A DNA stretch of 64,000 nt, taken from NCBI GenBank assembly GCA_022036555.1, contig CM039131.1, positions 40,367,923 through 40,431,922 of the forward strand. The letters are read 5' to 3'. A model generated the notes under the pieces. The model ran no database searches, had not been told where the DNA came from, and saw nothing but the letters and a program-made list of their open reading frames with translations. Every line of letters begins with the position of its first letter. The first letter of the stretch is position 1. Shown here in pieces: positions 11,471 to 23,904 of the stretch. The translations under genes and the position numbers were made by a program. The DNA comes from Microstegium vimineum. Lineage: Eukaryota > Streptophyta > Magnoliopsida > Poales > Poaceae.

Positions 11471-11884
11471 CACATCATTGGGAGGTGACAAGACGCGGAA
11501 TGCAGTCATGTACTATAATCACAGGTTTATAGCGGGAAAAGTAGGCACTGGCGATCGATAAATATCATCCGTTGCCCAGCTTCACGCACTCGAGTGCACC
11601 AAAGAGGAAAAGGCGTTGTGCCCATCTTTCTTTTTTTATATACTTATATTTCTTTCATCATCAATAGCGTTGCCCATCCTTGTGCAATGCATCCAGCTCG
11701 ATCGGCATCGTTTTTTATATATATATAAAAGACAGACTTTACTAATTTACAAATTCTCTAGGCCACTCCGAGATTTATTTAAAGAAGAAAAATATATACT
11801 ACCTATTATTTTTTTCTTAAATACGTATCAGTATATTAAGACAGAGAGAATGTTTGTTTTACAATGACACGTTACAGCATGATG
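11471..11884. other. upstream region of the B-box gene
   Basis: AT-rich upstream DNA. It contains another TATATATATAAAAG run near 11718-11731 on the plus strand but no gene that it would serve. No coding sequence is supported. Confidence 0.3.
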
Positions 11885-12199
11885 CACAGTAGCAGAGCCA
11901 CCGGTATGGCGAGATGTGGTGGCCGCCACACCTAAACTTGCCAAAAAAAAGGGAAACAACTATATGTTGTATGTATATACGTGAATACAAGTCGTCTTGC
12001 TTGCCCTTGTAAGCCTAATGATAATAGACATACATAGCAAACCCAATGTAATCCATCTAATAGTCCACAGGTCCATTTTAGAACGGAGAGAGTAATATGT
12101 TCATATAATTTCTTAGTGACCTATTATATATTTATATTACATATGTTTGATTTTAAGAAATTTCGTCGCACCTGAAAAATTTTCTCGCCTCCGCCACTG
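11885..12199. mobile_element. old hAT-like non-autonomous element
   Basis: The left end CAGTAGCAGAGCC and the complement of the right end (CAGTGGCGGAGGCG) match the end style of the better preserved elements at 34004 and 37490. The flanking 8 bases agree only at about five positions (ATGATGCA and GTGGCGCA). I read it as a decayed member of the same family. It has no coding capacity. Confidence 0.45.
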
Positions 12200-15018
12200 G
12201 TGGCGCACTAGGAGGGCGGGTGAGTTTACAACAAGTTTGTCCCTTCCTAGCGAACTTAGAGCTAGACTACTACTCGCGCACTAGACAACCTATCGTAATA
12301 TGCTGGATTTTATCAACCTAAACTCATGTCTACAAACATAAAATTTGTCCAGTAAAAATTCACGACCCATCACGTGTTCAATTTTGAACCTAGACTCATG
12401 CTCACTCAGATCATGGTACCCAACCTCTTGCCCGCTGCAGTAGGCACACCACACCACCGCTAGTCAGGTGATAGTAGTATGATGCATATACACAAATTGA
12501 TATATAGCCACGCGTGTATAGTGCATAGTGTAATAAAAACTATGAGAATTCATATTCACATACAACAGTCAACCATCAATTTTTTGAAAAAAAAAAGCAG
12601 TTGAACTATGTATAATGGCATACATATATCAACCAGCTTGGGTCTTGACCTCTCGAATGTGATGTGAGTGTGACACGCAAGCTCGAGTGCAAATATGTGA
12701 TCTAGATGCGTGTTGCCAGTTGCCACCAGGTAGTGTGGCTGTTGGGGAAGGAGAAAAGAACGAGCTTAGGTTTAGTTTTTTTTTTTTTTGATTGAGATGC
12801 GCGAACCGTCTTATACATGCCTTTAAATGAACTAGTCTAGTTTTAAAAAATTAAAATAATGTGGACTAATATGAGCTGATCTGCTATGATGGACCGGGTA
12901 TAAGAAAGACATGGTTTACAGGTATATTACACATCTAGACTGGCACAAATCCACTAGGCCTGCATTTTGTCCAATAGCATTTTGTCCACAGGGTAAAAAC
13001 GTGTCAGGTTTCAAGTACCATCGCCATCTCTATATACGATGATGCAGATTTCAACAGAGTTTGACATGGAAAGCCACCGAGGCTAGGGTTTCCGCCGACC
13101 AACCTTAATTTCCAGATAAAATTGAATAGCCGCGACGGTACGAAGAGGGAGGTGAAAATGCCAGAGACGGTCCGGGAGGTCGGGGGAACAACAAGGACAT
13201 CGTATCTGTAAGAAAAGCGTCACAACTTTTCTTTATCATTGGCATTGCTTTCATGCTTCCGTATCTCAGAGAAAAAAATGCAGAAAATGATAAGGCAACT
13301 CGCTTTCGGGACCACCTGCTGTTGCCATCTACACGATTAGACGCGATCAAGCTCTGCCAGCATGAACCTGGCACGGTTATTAGTCTCCCTCCACATGTAA
13401 GAGAGAGTCCACACCGAAGGTAACAAAACGCAGTCCTTTTTCTTCAGGGGACAGTGCAGTGATACTGTTCCAAAAAAAAACATGGTAGATGTCTCTGGTT
13501 AAATGTTAGTCAAGGCAAATGCAAGGTTTGGCTACACGGCGGTGCACACAAACATGGTCTTCTTGCATGCCTGCGTCTCCAATTGCATGAACCTGTAAAG
13601 GTGTTCTGAAGATGATACTACGCTACCGCTCCACATTTACCTGACCTTTTCGTTTGGGAGACGAATGCGGAGGAAATTTCAAACCCGCTGGTGGCCAATG
13701 AATTTCGTGGGTCGCTGATGGGCGCGAATGGGCAGGCGGTAAGGGGCGTCGTTCAGACATGGCCGCATGGGAGCGCTCGGCTCAGGCTCACAAGTCACAA
13801 TAAGGACAGAGACTGTTGTACAACTTGCTTGCTTGATGCCGCGCCTCCTTTTCACGAGTGTCTGTTCCTGCACCTTCCTTGTCCCGGTAGCATTGCTTTT
13901 TATCATCTGTCTATCAGCAAGCAACTACGAACTTTAATTTACCTCTCCTTTCTGTCATCAAAACCTCAGATTCAGTCAGAGGTGCACCAACACCAAGAGG
14001 TTGGCATCAGAATTCAGAGATCCGATGTGTTACCATGTCATGTGTGTTGAACTGTTGACACTGCATGCAATATTTTCTGCTGGGATACTTGCATAGTTGC
14101 ATTCAGTTCAACAACTAGATTGAGTATTAACGTACATTTGAAACGGGCCTATTTTTGTAAGGTTGGTCGCAGAGTGATTAATAATAATGGATATAAATAT
14201 GGCCGCATGCCAGCTTTCTGTAAAGGCTCAGGAGAAGTACAATCATCCCCTAAACAAAACACATAAACTGTGGATTTCCCAACAGAACCGCCTCAGATCC
14301 TGTAGTTCATTCGTCCATTCTAGAACCATACCATGGTCCCACATGGTTAGCTTAAACATTGGGTATAATCAAATGCAACTGCTTCACCAAAATACCTTTG
14401 GTTTGAGGTCATGCGTGACCTCATTACTGATTCTCCTTTAATAATCCATGTTGCCCTCAAGCTCAGATACGCCAGAGTTTGGGACCTGAATCCATCAATC
14501 GCATGGAGGCTCCATCAGCTTATTAGTACATAACAAATCTTTTGTGGGGCGTGCTTGGTTGTTCCCCATGCGTATGATTTGGGGGTGGTAGTGGTAGCCT
14601 GGTAGTGCTGGAAACTGAAATGGGCAAGCTGGGTTATTCAAATGTACTACTAGTAGTAGAAAATTGTACAGCAAAGGATGGATATACTGTACGTGCAAAT
14701 GACTCCGTGCCACGAACAGATAGATTGCTGATATGGTTAGGTGTAAGTCACTGTCAATCTGCTGCTTGCTTACATCGCACACAAGATACTGCGACCTTCA
14801 CTGTATTTGTTCGCAGCTTCAGTTTTTCGTAGCTACAAATGCTACTGTGTAGTTGGTCAGAGGCGCACACAAAGAATTGCGGCGCTTTTAATCTAAAAAA
14901 AATCCTTCGTGGCTGAAAAGGGCATTTTTGGCCGGGCCTGCTTTCTCAGATGGCAGGTCGATCGGCGTTGCAGATCGCGGAGCCAGCGTGGACGAGAAGT
15001 CGATCGAAACCTAGAGCA
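12200..15018. other. intergenic DNA, no recognised gene
   Basis: About 2.8 kb of mixed AT-rich sequence with short open frames on both strands, none with a recognisable domain. The plus frame at 13691-14050 and the minus frame at 13105-13374 look like chance frames. No RNA gene, array or clear transposon end was seen. Confidence 0.35.
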
Positions 15019-15023
15019 ATTAC

Positions 15024-15251
15024 TAATAGATAAGCCTTGGCTTCTAGTGCACTTTAGTTGTTAGTCTTTTTTAATTTTTGGATAATTGTTTTATGCTTTA
15101 GACTAGCTTTACTTTACAGCATTAGAAATATGTTCTTAAAGCAAACTTGTATGCTACGAAAGCTCTATTAAGCACCAGTGTATATAAAGAAGAACAAAGA
15201 CTAGAGGCAATAAGCCCTAGCAGCACAATTCTGAGTCTCACTTTACTAACA
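15024..15251 (+). repeat. 5' LTR of the copia element
   Basis: A 228-bp LTR that begins TAATAGATAAGCC (TG mutated to TA) and ends CTTTACTAACA. A TATATAAA promoter box lies at 15181-15188. It is followed directly by the primer-binding site. Confidence 0.92.
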
Positions 15252-15253
15252 AT

Positions 15254-15267
15254 TGGTATCAGAGTTC
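15254..15267 (+). other. primer-binding site (initiator tRNA-Met type)
   Basis: TGGTATCAGAGTTC begins two bases after the LTR and matches the complement of the 3' end of plant initiator tRNA-Met, the usual primer of copia elements. Confidence 0.85.
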
Positions 15268-15315
15268 GGTTTGCTAGAGAGCCAAAAACACCACCTTTCC
15301 ACCATCCCACCAGCC

Positions 15316-18300
15316 ATGTCTGCTTCAGCAGAGCGCGCCGCCGCCGCCGCCACCAAGGCCAAGGCTTTGGCCGCCGAGGATGGTGCCTTGGTCACCGGTG
15401 AGGGAGCGTTGGGCGACCCCAACAGCCGGGCCGCGCGTCTGCTGGCTGCAGAGACAGCGGCGGCGGCGGCGATCCAGGCGGCGAGGCAGGCTGCAGCAGC
15501 AGAGCAGGCGGCGAGGACCGCGCAGGCGCTGCGAGCGGAGATCGCTGCAGAAGAGGAGGAGCTGGTGGAGAAGGACGCCAGGCGCTCTGAGAGCCCGCGC
15601 GATCGGTGGGATCGGCGCCGCTCTCAGTCCCCGCGCGACCGCAGGCGAGGCCGCGGCGGCGGGCGCCATGAGTCGCGCGACAGGGTGGTCTACCGCGACT
15701 CCGGCAGCAGCACGGTGTGGCCGATGCTGGACAAGACCAACTACCACGAGTGGTCGCAACTTATGAAGTTGCGAATGCAGGCGCGGGCCGTCGAGGGAGG
15801 TCCGGTCCAGTACCGCGACGATCGGCGGGCGCTCGAGGTGATCGTGGCTGTTGTGCCCAAGGAGATGGGCATCCCGCTCATGGACAAGGCATCGGCAAAG
15901 GAGGCGTGGGACGCCATCGCTGCAGCAAGGATCGGCATGGACAGGGTTCGACGGGCGACACTGCAGCGACTTCGCCGAGACTGGGAGAACATCGGCATCC
16001 AGCCCGATGAACAAGTCGACGACTTTGCCATCCGTCTGTCGACTTTGCATCAGCAACTCGTCATCCACGGCGACTGGGACATCACCGAGGAGCGCATGGT
16101 GGAGAAGTACCTTCGATCGGTGCCCGGCGAAGTACGCGCAGATTGTCGTTGCCATCGAGCAATTCCTCGACTTTGAGGCGCTCACGCTCGAGGAGGTGAC
16201 TGGGAGGCTCAAGGCGGTGGATGATCTCGAGGCGCAAGCATCGATCGGGCCGATGGCCGTCGGAGGAAAGCTGATGTACACTGAGGAGCAGTGGAGAGAG
16301 CGCTGGAAGAAGGAGAAGAAGGTTGCTGCCGATGCCGATGGTTCGGCTCCCAGCGGGGCCGTGGCGGCGCGCGTGGCCGAGGGCGCGGCGCTGGCCGCGG
16401 AGATGGCGGCGGTGACCATAGCCCCCCGGGTAACAACCGTGTGCCGAACACCTGCCTCAACTGTGGCTTGAAGGGCCACTGGGCGTGCGATTGTCGGCTG
16501 CCACGACGAGAGCGCGGCGGAGGCCGCGGCGGTGGAGGTGACTGTGGCGACCGAGGAGGTGATCAAGGTGGAGGCCGCGGCAGCGGTGCTGGTGGATACG
16601 CTGGGCGTGCCCAGTACGCCGAGTGCGAAGAGGACGGCGCGCTGTTCATGGCACACACGTTCGTCGAGCTAGACAAAGATTTGTCGGCTTACTCTCTGGC
16701 CGCGCAAGAAGTCACCTTGGAGGAGCCAAGGGCTCGAGCCTTCTTCGGCGTCGATGAAGAAGAGAAGATGGGAGGCTGGTACCTCGACAGCGGGGCAACG
16801 CACCACATGACGGGACGTCGCGGGCTCTTCGTCGATTTGAACACGGACGTCCGCGACACCGTGCGCTTCGGGGACGCGTCCAAGGTGGACATCTGCGGCA
16901 TCGGCGCCATCGTGTTCCAAGGCAAGACTGGCGAGCATCGGGTGCTGCACGGCGTGTACTTCATCCCTGCCCTCAAGAACTCGATCATGAGTCTTGGGCA
17001 GTTGGACGAAGGCGGCTCCAAGGTGGAGATTGCCGATGGCGTGCTGTGCACCTGGGATCGCAGTCGCCGTCTGCTCGCCAAGGTATCTCAAGGAGCTAAC
17101 CGCCTCTACATCCTTCACTTGGAAGCTGTGCAACCTTGCTGTCTTGCTATGCGCAAGGATGACAAGGCATGTCAATGGCACGAGAGGCTCGGCCACTTGC
17201 ATTTTGATGCACTACGGCGTCTGAGCAGAGGAGCAGGTCTGTGACGTCTGCGTCACCACCAAGCAGAAGCGGCGAGCTTTTCCATCTGCAACGACGTACC
17301 GTGCCTAGGAGCACCTGGAATTGGTGCACGACGACCTCTGCGGACCTGTAACGCCGGCGACATCGGCAGGCAACCGATACATCCTTTTATTGGTGGACGA
17401 CGCCACCCGATTCATGTGGGCGGCACTGTTGCCGACCAAGGATGCTGCTGGGGAGGCAATCAAGCGCATCAAGGCTGCAACAGAGGTGGAGAGCGGCTGT
17501 CAGCTCAAGGTCTTGCGCACGGACAATGGCGGCGAGTTCACCGTCTCCGAGTTCAGCTCCTACTGCGCCGATCAAGGTATCAAAAGGAACTTCAGTGCCC
17601 CTCACTCCCCTCAGCAGAATGGGATCGTTGAGCGCAGGAATCAGACGGTGGTGGCCATGGGGCGAGCTCTGCTCAAGCAGCGCGGTCTACCGGCAAGATT
17701 TTGGGGCGAGGCCGTGATGACGGCGGTGCACCTTCTGAACCATGCCCCGACGCGTGCACTGGAGGGCATCATCCCCTACGATGCATGGCATGGCCGATCG
17801 CCGACGTTGGGCCACCTCAAGGTGTTTGTCTGTGTCGCCTACACCAGACGCCTGACCCAGTTCCGCAACTTGGATGACCGCGGCGAGGCCGGCGTGTTCA
17901 TCCGCTATGCGGAGGGCGCGAAGGCCTACAAGGTCTACGATCCAGTATCCCAGCGCGTGCGTGTCAACCGCGATGTCGTGTTCGACGAGGGCCGCGGTTG
18001 GGACTGGACATCGGCAGTGGCAAGCACATCGGAGGAAGGCGGCAGCGACTTCACCGTCGAGTATCCTTGGGAAGAGGTGGTGCATGGAGCTCCCAGATCG
18101 GCATCACCATCGTCAACTCCGCCTCGCTTCAATACATCGGCAGCCGCACCATCGGCAGCCGCGCCATCAAGACCATCGGCAGCGGCACCATCGGTAGTCG
18201 CGCCATCAAGACCATCGGCAACGGCATCATCGGCAGCAACATCATCGGCAACGGCAAGCGGCTCTAGTCCTTGGGTCGAGCACGTGACTCCCCTGGAGGA

Positions 18301-19993
18301 CGATGAAGAAAGGGTGGGCGCCTACCATGGCAGTGAGCCACCGCGCTACCGTCGCATCACTGACCTCATCGGGGATGAGGCCACCCCGCCGCTGGCTCAG
18401 AGGCTGTTCGCCGAGCTAAACCTCTCCTACTCGACCGAGCCAACTACCTACGCTGAAGCTGCCGATGATCCAGCTTGGCAAGCTGCAATGGAGGAAGAGC
18501 TGGGCGCTATTGAGCGTAATGGCACCTGGGAACTGGTGCCACCCCGAGCTGGTCATCGGCCAATCACCCTGAAGTGGGTGTTCAAGTTGAAGAAGAGTGC
18601 CGATGGAGCTGTGATCAAGCACAAGGCAAGGCTTGTGGCTCGGGGTTTTGTGCAGCAAGAAGGGATTGACTATGAGGATGCCTTTGCCCCTGTGGCAAGA
18701 ATGGAGTCAGTCAGGCTGCTGCTAGCCTTGGCTGCTCAAGAAGGATGGAAGGTCCATCACATGGATGTCAAATCGGCATTTATCAATGGAGAGCTCAAGG
18801 AGGAGGTCTATGTGCAGCAGCCACCTGGGTTTGCTGTCCAAGGAGAAGAAGATAAGGTCTATCGGCTCCACAAGGCACTGTATGGGCTGAGGCAGGCACC
18901 CAGGGCATGGAATGCAAAGCTGAACTCAGCCTTGAAGAAGATGGGGTTCATTCAGAGCAAGCATGAAGCTGCCATCTACAGAAGAGGCTCAAATGACTCT
19001 GTTCTACTAGTCGGAGTCTATGTGGATGACTTGATCATCACTGGAGTCAAGGAAGAGGAAGTGAAGGCTTTCAAGACAGAGATGCAGTCCATCTTTGAGA
19101 TGAGTGACCTTGGGTTACTCAGCTTCTATCTTGGAGTAGAAGTGCAGCAAAGCAGTAGTGGGATCACTCTAAGGCAGAGCCACTATGCCAAGAGGATTGT
19201 GGAGTTGGGGAGCATGGCCGATTGCAACCCTGCTGCCACCCCGATGAAAGAAAGATTGAGGCTGAGCAAGGAGAGCACAACAGAAGAAGTGGATCCAACA
19301 CAATACAAAAGATTGGTTGGAAGCTTGAGGTATTTGGTCCACACTAGACCAGACCTGGCTTTTTCAGTGGGATTTGTGAGCAGATTCTTGGAGAGACCAA
19401 CCACTGAACATCAAATGGCAGTCAAGAGAATTCTCAGGTACTTGACTGATACCCTTGACTATGGCCTCCACTTCACCAAGGCACCAAAATCAGCAAGATT
19501 CTCATCGGCAAGGTTCTTGGGCTATTGTGACTCAGATCTAGCTGGAGACATTGATTCCAGCAAGAGCACAACTAGCTGTCTTTTCTTTCTAGGCAACAGC
19601 TTGGTCAGTTGGCAATCGGTCAAGCAGAAGGTAGTGACACTCTCTAGCTGTGAGGCTGAGTATGTGGTCATGACTACAGTAGCAACTCAGACACTATGAC
19701 TATCAAGGTTGCTTGTCGATTTGCTAGGAAGGAGAGTGAAAACTGTGGAGTTGAAAGTGGACAACAAATCGGCACTTGCACTTGCCAAGAACCCAGTGTT
19801 CCATGACAAGAGCAAGCACATAAGGACTAAGTTCCACTTCATCAGAGACTGCGTGAATGAGGGAAGCATCAAGGCAGATCACATCGGCACAAATGAGCAG
19901 TTTGCCGATATTCTCACCAAGTCACTTGGAAGAACCAAGTTTGAAACCATGAGAAGCAAGATTGGGCTCAAGAAGATCATCAAGACTGGCTGA
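15316..19993 (+). pseudogene. copia gag-pol polyprotein, interrupted
   Basis: The frame opens at ATG 15316 (MSASAERAAAAATKAKAL). An Ala/Glu-rich and Arg-rich N-terminus is followed by a UBN2-like gag region with KTNYHEWSQLMKLRMQA. A CCHC zinc knuckle (CLNCGLKGHWACDC) lies near 16455-16500, the protease motif YLDSGATHHM near 16783, and the pre-integrase HERLGHLHF near 17180. Integrase follows from about 17320 (RTDNGGEF, SPQQNGIVERRN), then reverse transcriptase with YVDDLIIT near 19019, then RNase H with CDSDLAGD, SSCEAEY and VDNKSALAL. It is broken by frame changes near 16125, between about 16400 and 16440, and near 17225, and by stops at 17306-17308 and 19697-19699. The piece after the last stop stays in the same frame to 19993. 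It cannot produce a full polyprotein. Confidence 0.9.
18120..18260 (+). repeat. short tandem repeats in the copia integrase-RT linker
   Basis: The DNA repeats units built on CCATCGGCAGCCGCACCATC and CCATCAAGACCATCGGCA. They encode an Ala/Pro/Ser/Arg-rich low-complexity linker (APSRPSAAAPS) between integrase and reverse transcriptase. Copia linkers are usually variable, and the repeats look like local slippage. Confidence 0.7.
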
Positions 19994-20014
19994 AGCAAGG
20001 CTTAGGGGGAGAAT

Positions 20015-20241
20015 TGATAGATAAGCCTTGGCTTCTAGTGCACTTTAGTTGTTAGTCTTTTCAGTTTTTGGACAGTTGCTTTATGCTTTAGACTAGCTTT
20101 ATTTTACAGCATTAGGAATATGCTCTTAAAGCAAATTTGTATCCCACGAAAACTCTATTGAGCACCAGTGTATATAAAGAAGAACAAAGACTAGAGACAA
20201 TAAGCCCTAGCAGCACAATTCGGAGTCTCACTTTACTAACA
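20015..20241 (+). repeat. 3' LTR of the copia element
   Basis: A 227-bp LTR beginning TGATAGATAAGCC and ending CTTTACTAACA, with TATATAAA at 20171-20178. It is preceded by the purine-rich tract AGGGGGAGAAT. Confidence 0.92.
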
Positions 20242-20246
20242 ATTAT

Positions 20247-21926
20247 CCGACAAATGCAGCAGCCTGTCGTCAGAATCAGCAAGTGCTGTGCTGTGCAAGG
20301 TGCTCCTCTGAACTTTTCTAACCAACCAGAGCCCCGCCGCAGTCTGGAGATACGCCAGGGATCTCGTTCACACCACGCCCAACGACGGGGCCGATCGATG
20401 ATCCATCCGCCCAAGAGCAACACCGGATCGGATGCGTTTTGCCTGACTGGTTCATGTTCAAGAGGGCAGCATCCTGCTCAGTCAGATGATCTAGTCAGAA
20501 GGACGATTGGTGCCTTTTCAGCGCGAACGCCATCGCATTGAACGCTCATAACGCAGCTTGATCAGGGGGGTGATGAGGATCACTCGCATGGAGGCCAAAG
20601 CTTTTTGGGACGTGACACCCAATTAATCTCCCGGTAATAATCACAGGCCGGCGTGGACCTCCAGCTCCGGGGACAGCAACCGGAGCAGCGATCCCAGCCA
20701 CAGGAAGACGAAACGCCATGGAGAGCCGACGCACGAGACGAGAGACACAACTCATCCGACTGAGGATGAGGAGGAGGCGGGACATGCCGCTCTGCGGTGC
20801 AGGGCGTCGTCGCTTTATCGCGCGGCGTCGCCATCGGCGGGAGCCTCGGAGGTTTGGGCAGGCGGCAGGCCGATGGCGATAAGACGGCGCAAGCGTGGGA
20901 TGATGCGACGGCCGGGGAAAGCCTCGCCCTGGGCTGGGAGCCTGAAACCATGATCTCTGAGGCCAAGGACTCGCAGGCGAGCAGCAGCACTTTCTCAACA
21001 AGATTTTTTGAAAAAAAAAAGGCGTTGATTATTGGTGCTCCGTGCGTGGCGGCGGATGGTTGGTTCTCCGGTCATTTCCTTATCCGAGCTGCCGGGAAAA
21101 GCTTGCGTTTGTCATCTACCTCTGCATTATCCATCGGCGAATAGTATATTGTTACTCCGGATATTGTATATTATTATCTAGTAAAGAGGGTATGATCATA
21201 GTTACGTTTACTTAATTTTCTTGATAATCTTGATCGGTATCATTAGTACTGTACACCTTGTACCTGCTGGCCTCCTACTGGCTGGCAGCAAAAGTGGTTG
21301 GAACTCCTCTATCCATCCACGGGAGTTTCTTTTCCTCGTGCCTACTGGTGACTATTTCTCATTCTCGAATCATGATTTCCTTTCAAGAGGATCTGGTCTT
21401 TGCTCTTTACTTCTTAGGATTGGTGTCATTGAGCGGTCCGGGCCAGGCAATGATAAGGAGAGTTTCAACGGACAAATAGTAATCAGTGGGAATCACAGTC
21501 ACATAAAACAGTTGAGATATCAGTTTAGGTGGGGGTGGGGGTGGGGGGGGGGGGGGGGAGGATTCCTTAAGTGAGGAGTAAAAAATGATGAGACCAACTG
21601 ATCCACTCCAAGATTTCATCATAATCAGCAACGGGAGGGCTCCATTGTGTAACGAGTTTTCCCTCATCATATTGCCAGTTCGTATACACAATGGCTAGGA
21701 CTATGGTTATGGCCTATGGGTTGTCCCGTGGAGCTGAAAAGCAACCTGCCGACCTCCCATTTCCATGTGCAGGATACCCCCAACAAAAATGTTACTTTTT
21801 TGCTTTTATTTCACATATGATACAAACATGTTGCTATGGTGTGTGACTCCGTCATGATCAAGCTGGCCCGGCCCAGATAGTTGGCTAGTAAGGCCCAACA
21901 CGTAGCTGTATGCGTATTAATTCCTT
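20247..21926. other. intergenic DNA, no recognised gene
   Basis: The stretch 20250-21000 is GC-rich, with overlapping open frames of 103-151 codons on both strands. None shows a known domain, so I call none. A run of 19 G (interrupted) lies at about 21531-21560. The rest is unremarkable. Confidence 0.35.
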
Positions 21927-22221
21927 AGAGTATCTCCAACCATTTCTAAAAAAACACTTTGTAAATCAATAAGCTTTCCAAGTTAAAAAAAACTCAGGAG
22001 CTCGTAAAAGATAGAAGACAGTTTTATATTAGAAAAAGGTTGTTAGGTTGTTTGATTGTTTTTTAGAATAAGGTTGGCTGATTGCTAAGTGTGATTGGAT
22101 TGAATTTTCCGAGTCTGAAAAGATTTGGAGTTGACATAGAGAGTTGTTGGAGAGTGTGTGTTTTCAATCTTTCCAAAAAAATCAAAATTGGGAGTGGATT
22201 TTAAAAGCTTCTGGAGATGCA
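21927..22221. mobile_element. MITE-like element
   Basis: The left end AGAGTATCTCCAACCATTTC pairs with the complement of GCTTCTGGAGATGCAGATGC at the right, about 290 bp apart. The sequence between is AT-rich and non-coding. The GCATCTCCA core resembles the MITE in the COBRA-like intron. The target duplication is unclear. Confidence 0.45.
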
Positions 22222-22639
22222 GATGCCCATACTCAACCGTCACTACACGTTGTCTTATCTCCTTACAAAAGGAAATGCAAAGAAACTAGCTTTATATAGA
22301 GCTTGTAGCGCATATTGCGACGGATGACTGTTCTATGCTATCTTTGTAAAAAAAAATATACAATTTTATGTTTAAATCGATTCAAATATATTCATAGAAA
22401 TATTATTAGCGCTCTAAATAAGATAGTATTAAAATATATTCCATAAATAATATAATAACACTTTATTTAGTATTATAACACTTTATTTGGTATTATAAAT
22501 AATAATATTTTTATATTTCTACGAACTTAAAATTATTTAACTCATCTTTTTTATAGGACAGAGAGAGTATCACTAACAAAAACAACAATCATGTTCCGTG
22601 TGCCTTTTCAGTTGCGAGCCACAAGCACACAAGCATCAA

Positions 22640-22960
22640 CATTTTTTTTAAGGAAAGTAAAGTTTCATTGCATCATAAACGTGTTACAGAGATGGAAATT
22701 ATGTTACCCTAGCCAAATTTTTCTAGCAATCATGTAAGCCGCCAAGGCAAACTTCATTCAGTTAATGCATTCAGGTGGGCAATTTCTCCCCCAGTTAAAA
22801 GTTAATCAAAAAACGAATTCCTAGCACATGCTTGATAATACACGTTAGAGAATAACCAAGTGCCTGGCAAGAGAAAAGGAACGATGCTTTCATCGAGGTG
22901 GTGTCTAATGCTTAGGATAGAAGACCAAAAGAGTAAATTTTGGAATATAAGAAGGATCAG
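22640..22960 (-). repeat. probable non-LTR retrotransposon 3' tail (minus strand)
   Basis: A T-run at about 22643-22650 is followed by AAGGAAAGTAAAGTTTCATTGCATCATAAACG, in the style of grass LINE 3' ends read on the minus strand. Nothing coding remains. Confidence 0.35.
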
Positions 22961-23904
22961 TGCAAAGAGTGGGAAATATTTTTCTTTAGGCCTCGTTCGT
23001 TAACCCAATTACTGACGTCTGCAAAAAGTGGTTTGAGAGGGCAGCCATGACACGACGGTGGTGGTTGTCCAGACTCCAGCAAGGTGGGGCGGCGGGAGTG
23101 CCACCCGTCCGTCGGGTAGCGGGAGACGATGATTGGTTATGGCCGACGATGGAGGTGTCACGACAGAGTGGTCGTTGGTTGCCCTATGATTATGGGAGGG
23201 CTAGGTCGAGGAGACATAGTAGGAGGTGGGTGGTGCGATGAGGCTAGAGAAGCCGCCGACCACTAATGATGAAAGCACGAGAGATGGGGAGGGGACGAAG
23301 GGACATCTGATCTTAATTTACAAACTCAAATCCCTTCAGGATCTCAGACTTTTTCCAGGGTGAAATCTCAATGAAAAATATCAGTTTAATTAATATGTTA
23401 GTTATTAATGGGGAGTTTTTTTTAGCAGAATGGGGAGTTTTTCTTTAATGGGTTTTGCTCCCCTTACTTCCAAATTAAGCCCACGAAAATGGACATGAGA
23501 AAATGAAATTTGCCAGCGCTTTTCTAGTTGCTACTGTCCAGCCCATACCCTGCCCGAGTAGCCTGCCTGCTAGCACGGACAAACCGTCCTGCGGGTCCGG
23601 CCTGGCAGACAGAACCGGCCGACGGGGCGACCGAGAAGCGAGCACGCGGTTCCATTACCGCGGCTTGGCTGGCTGCCTGTCCGAAAGGCCCGTGCGGGAA
23701 GCCAACCACCGCGAAAGCGCCGAGGAGTCGGACCAACGAAGCAATCCAAGCGAACGAACTGAGGAAGAAAACAGCCGGAAAAAGAGAGGTGCCGGAGACC
23801 GCCGGACCCAGGTCCTCGTCGGTTCGTCCCCTCCGCGGGACCGGTTCGCCGTCTCGTCCCGACCTCGCTGCCCGCCGCCCGGCCCGCCCGGCCCCTTACC
23901 CCCC
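22961..23904. other. upstream region and probable 5' leader of SH3P2
   Basis: From about 23530 the sequence becomes strongly GC-rich up to the SH3P2 start at 23905, as is usual for grass promoters and leaders. The long open frames here (for example 23503-24009 and 23528-24004) run straight through exon 1 and its donor in other frames, so I read them as leader sequence. No TATA box is obvious. Confidence 0.45.

Larger units (their letters stand above)
15024..20241 (+). mobile_element. Ty1/copia LTR retrotransposon, degenerate
   Basis: A 5.2-kb element with LTRs at 15024-15251 and 20015-20241, a primer site matching initiator tRNA-Met (TGGTATCAGAG at 15254) and a purine tract (AGGGGGAGAAT) before the 3' LTR. 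The flanks ATTAC (15019-15023) and ATTAT (20242-20246) are a 5-bp target duplication with one change. The domain order gag, protease, integrase, reverse transcriptase, RNase H defines copia. The LTRs differ at about 16 of 227 positions by eye, mostly transitions, which implies an old insertion (millions of years at usual grass rates). The 5' LTR begins TA where the 3' LTR has the standard TG. Confidence 0.95.

Noticed and set aside
15325..16656. 443-codon minus frame opposite the copia gag region
   Set aside because: It is the shadow of a GC-rich gag sequence; the plus strand shows clear gag, zinc-knuckle and protease motifs.
20546..21001. 151-codon minus frame right of the copia element
   Set aside because: No domain, low-complexity Arg/Pro/Ser content, and open frames on several strands at once in a GC-rich patch.
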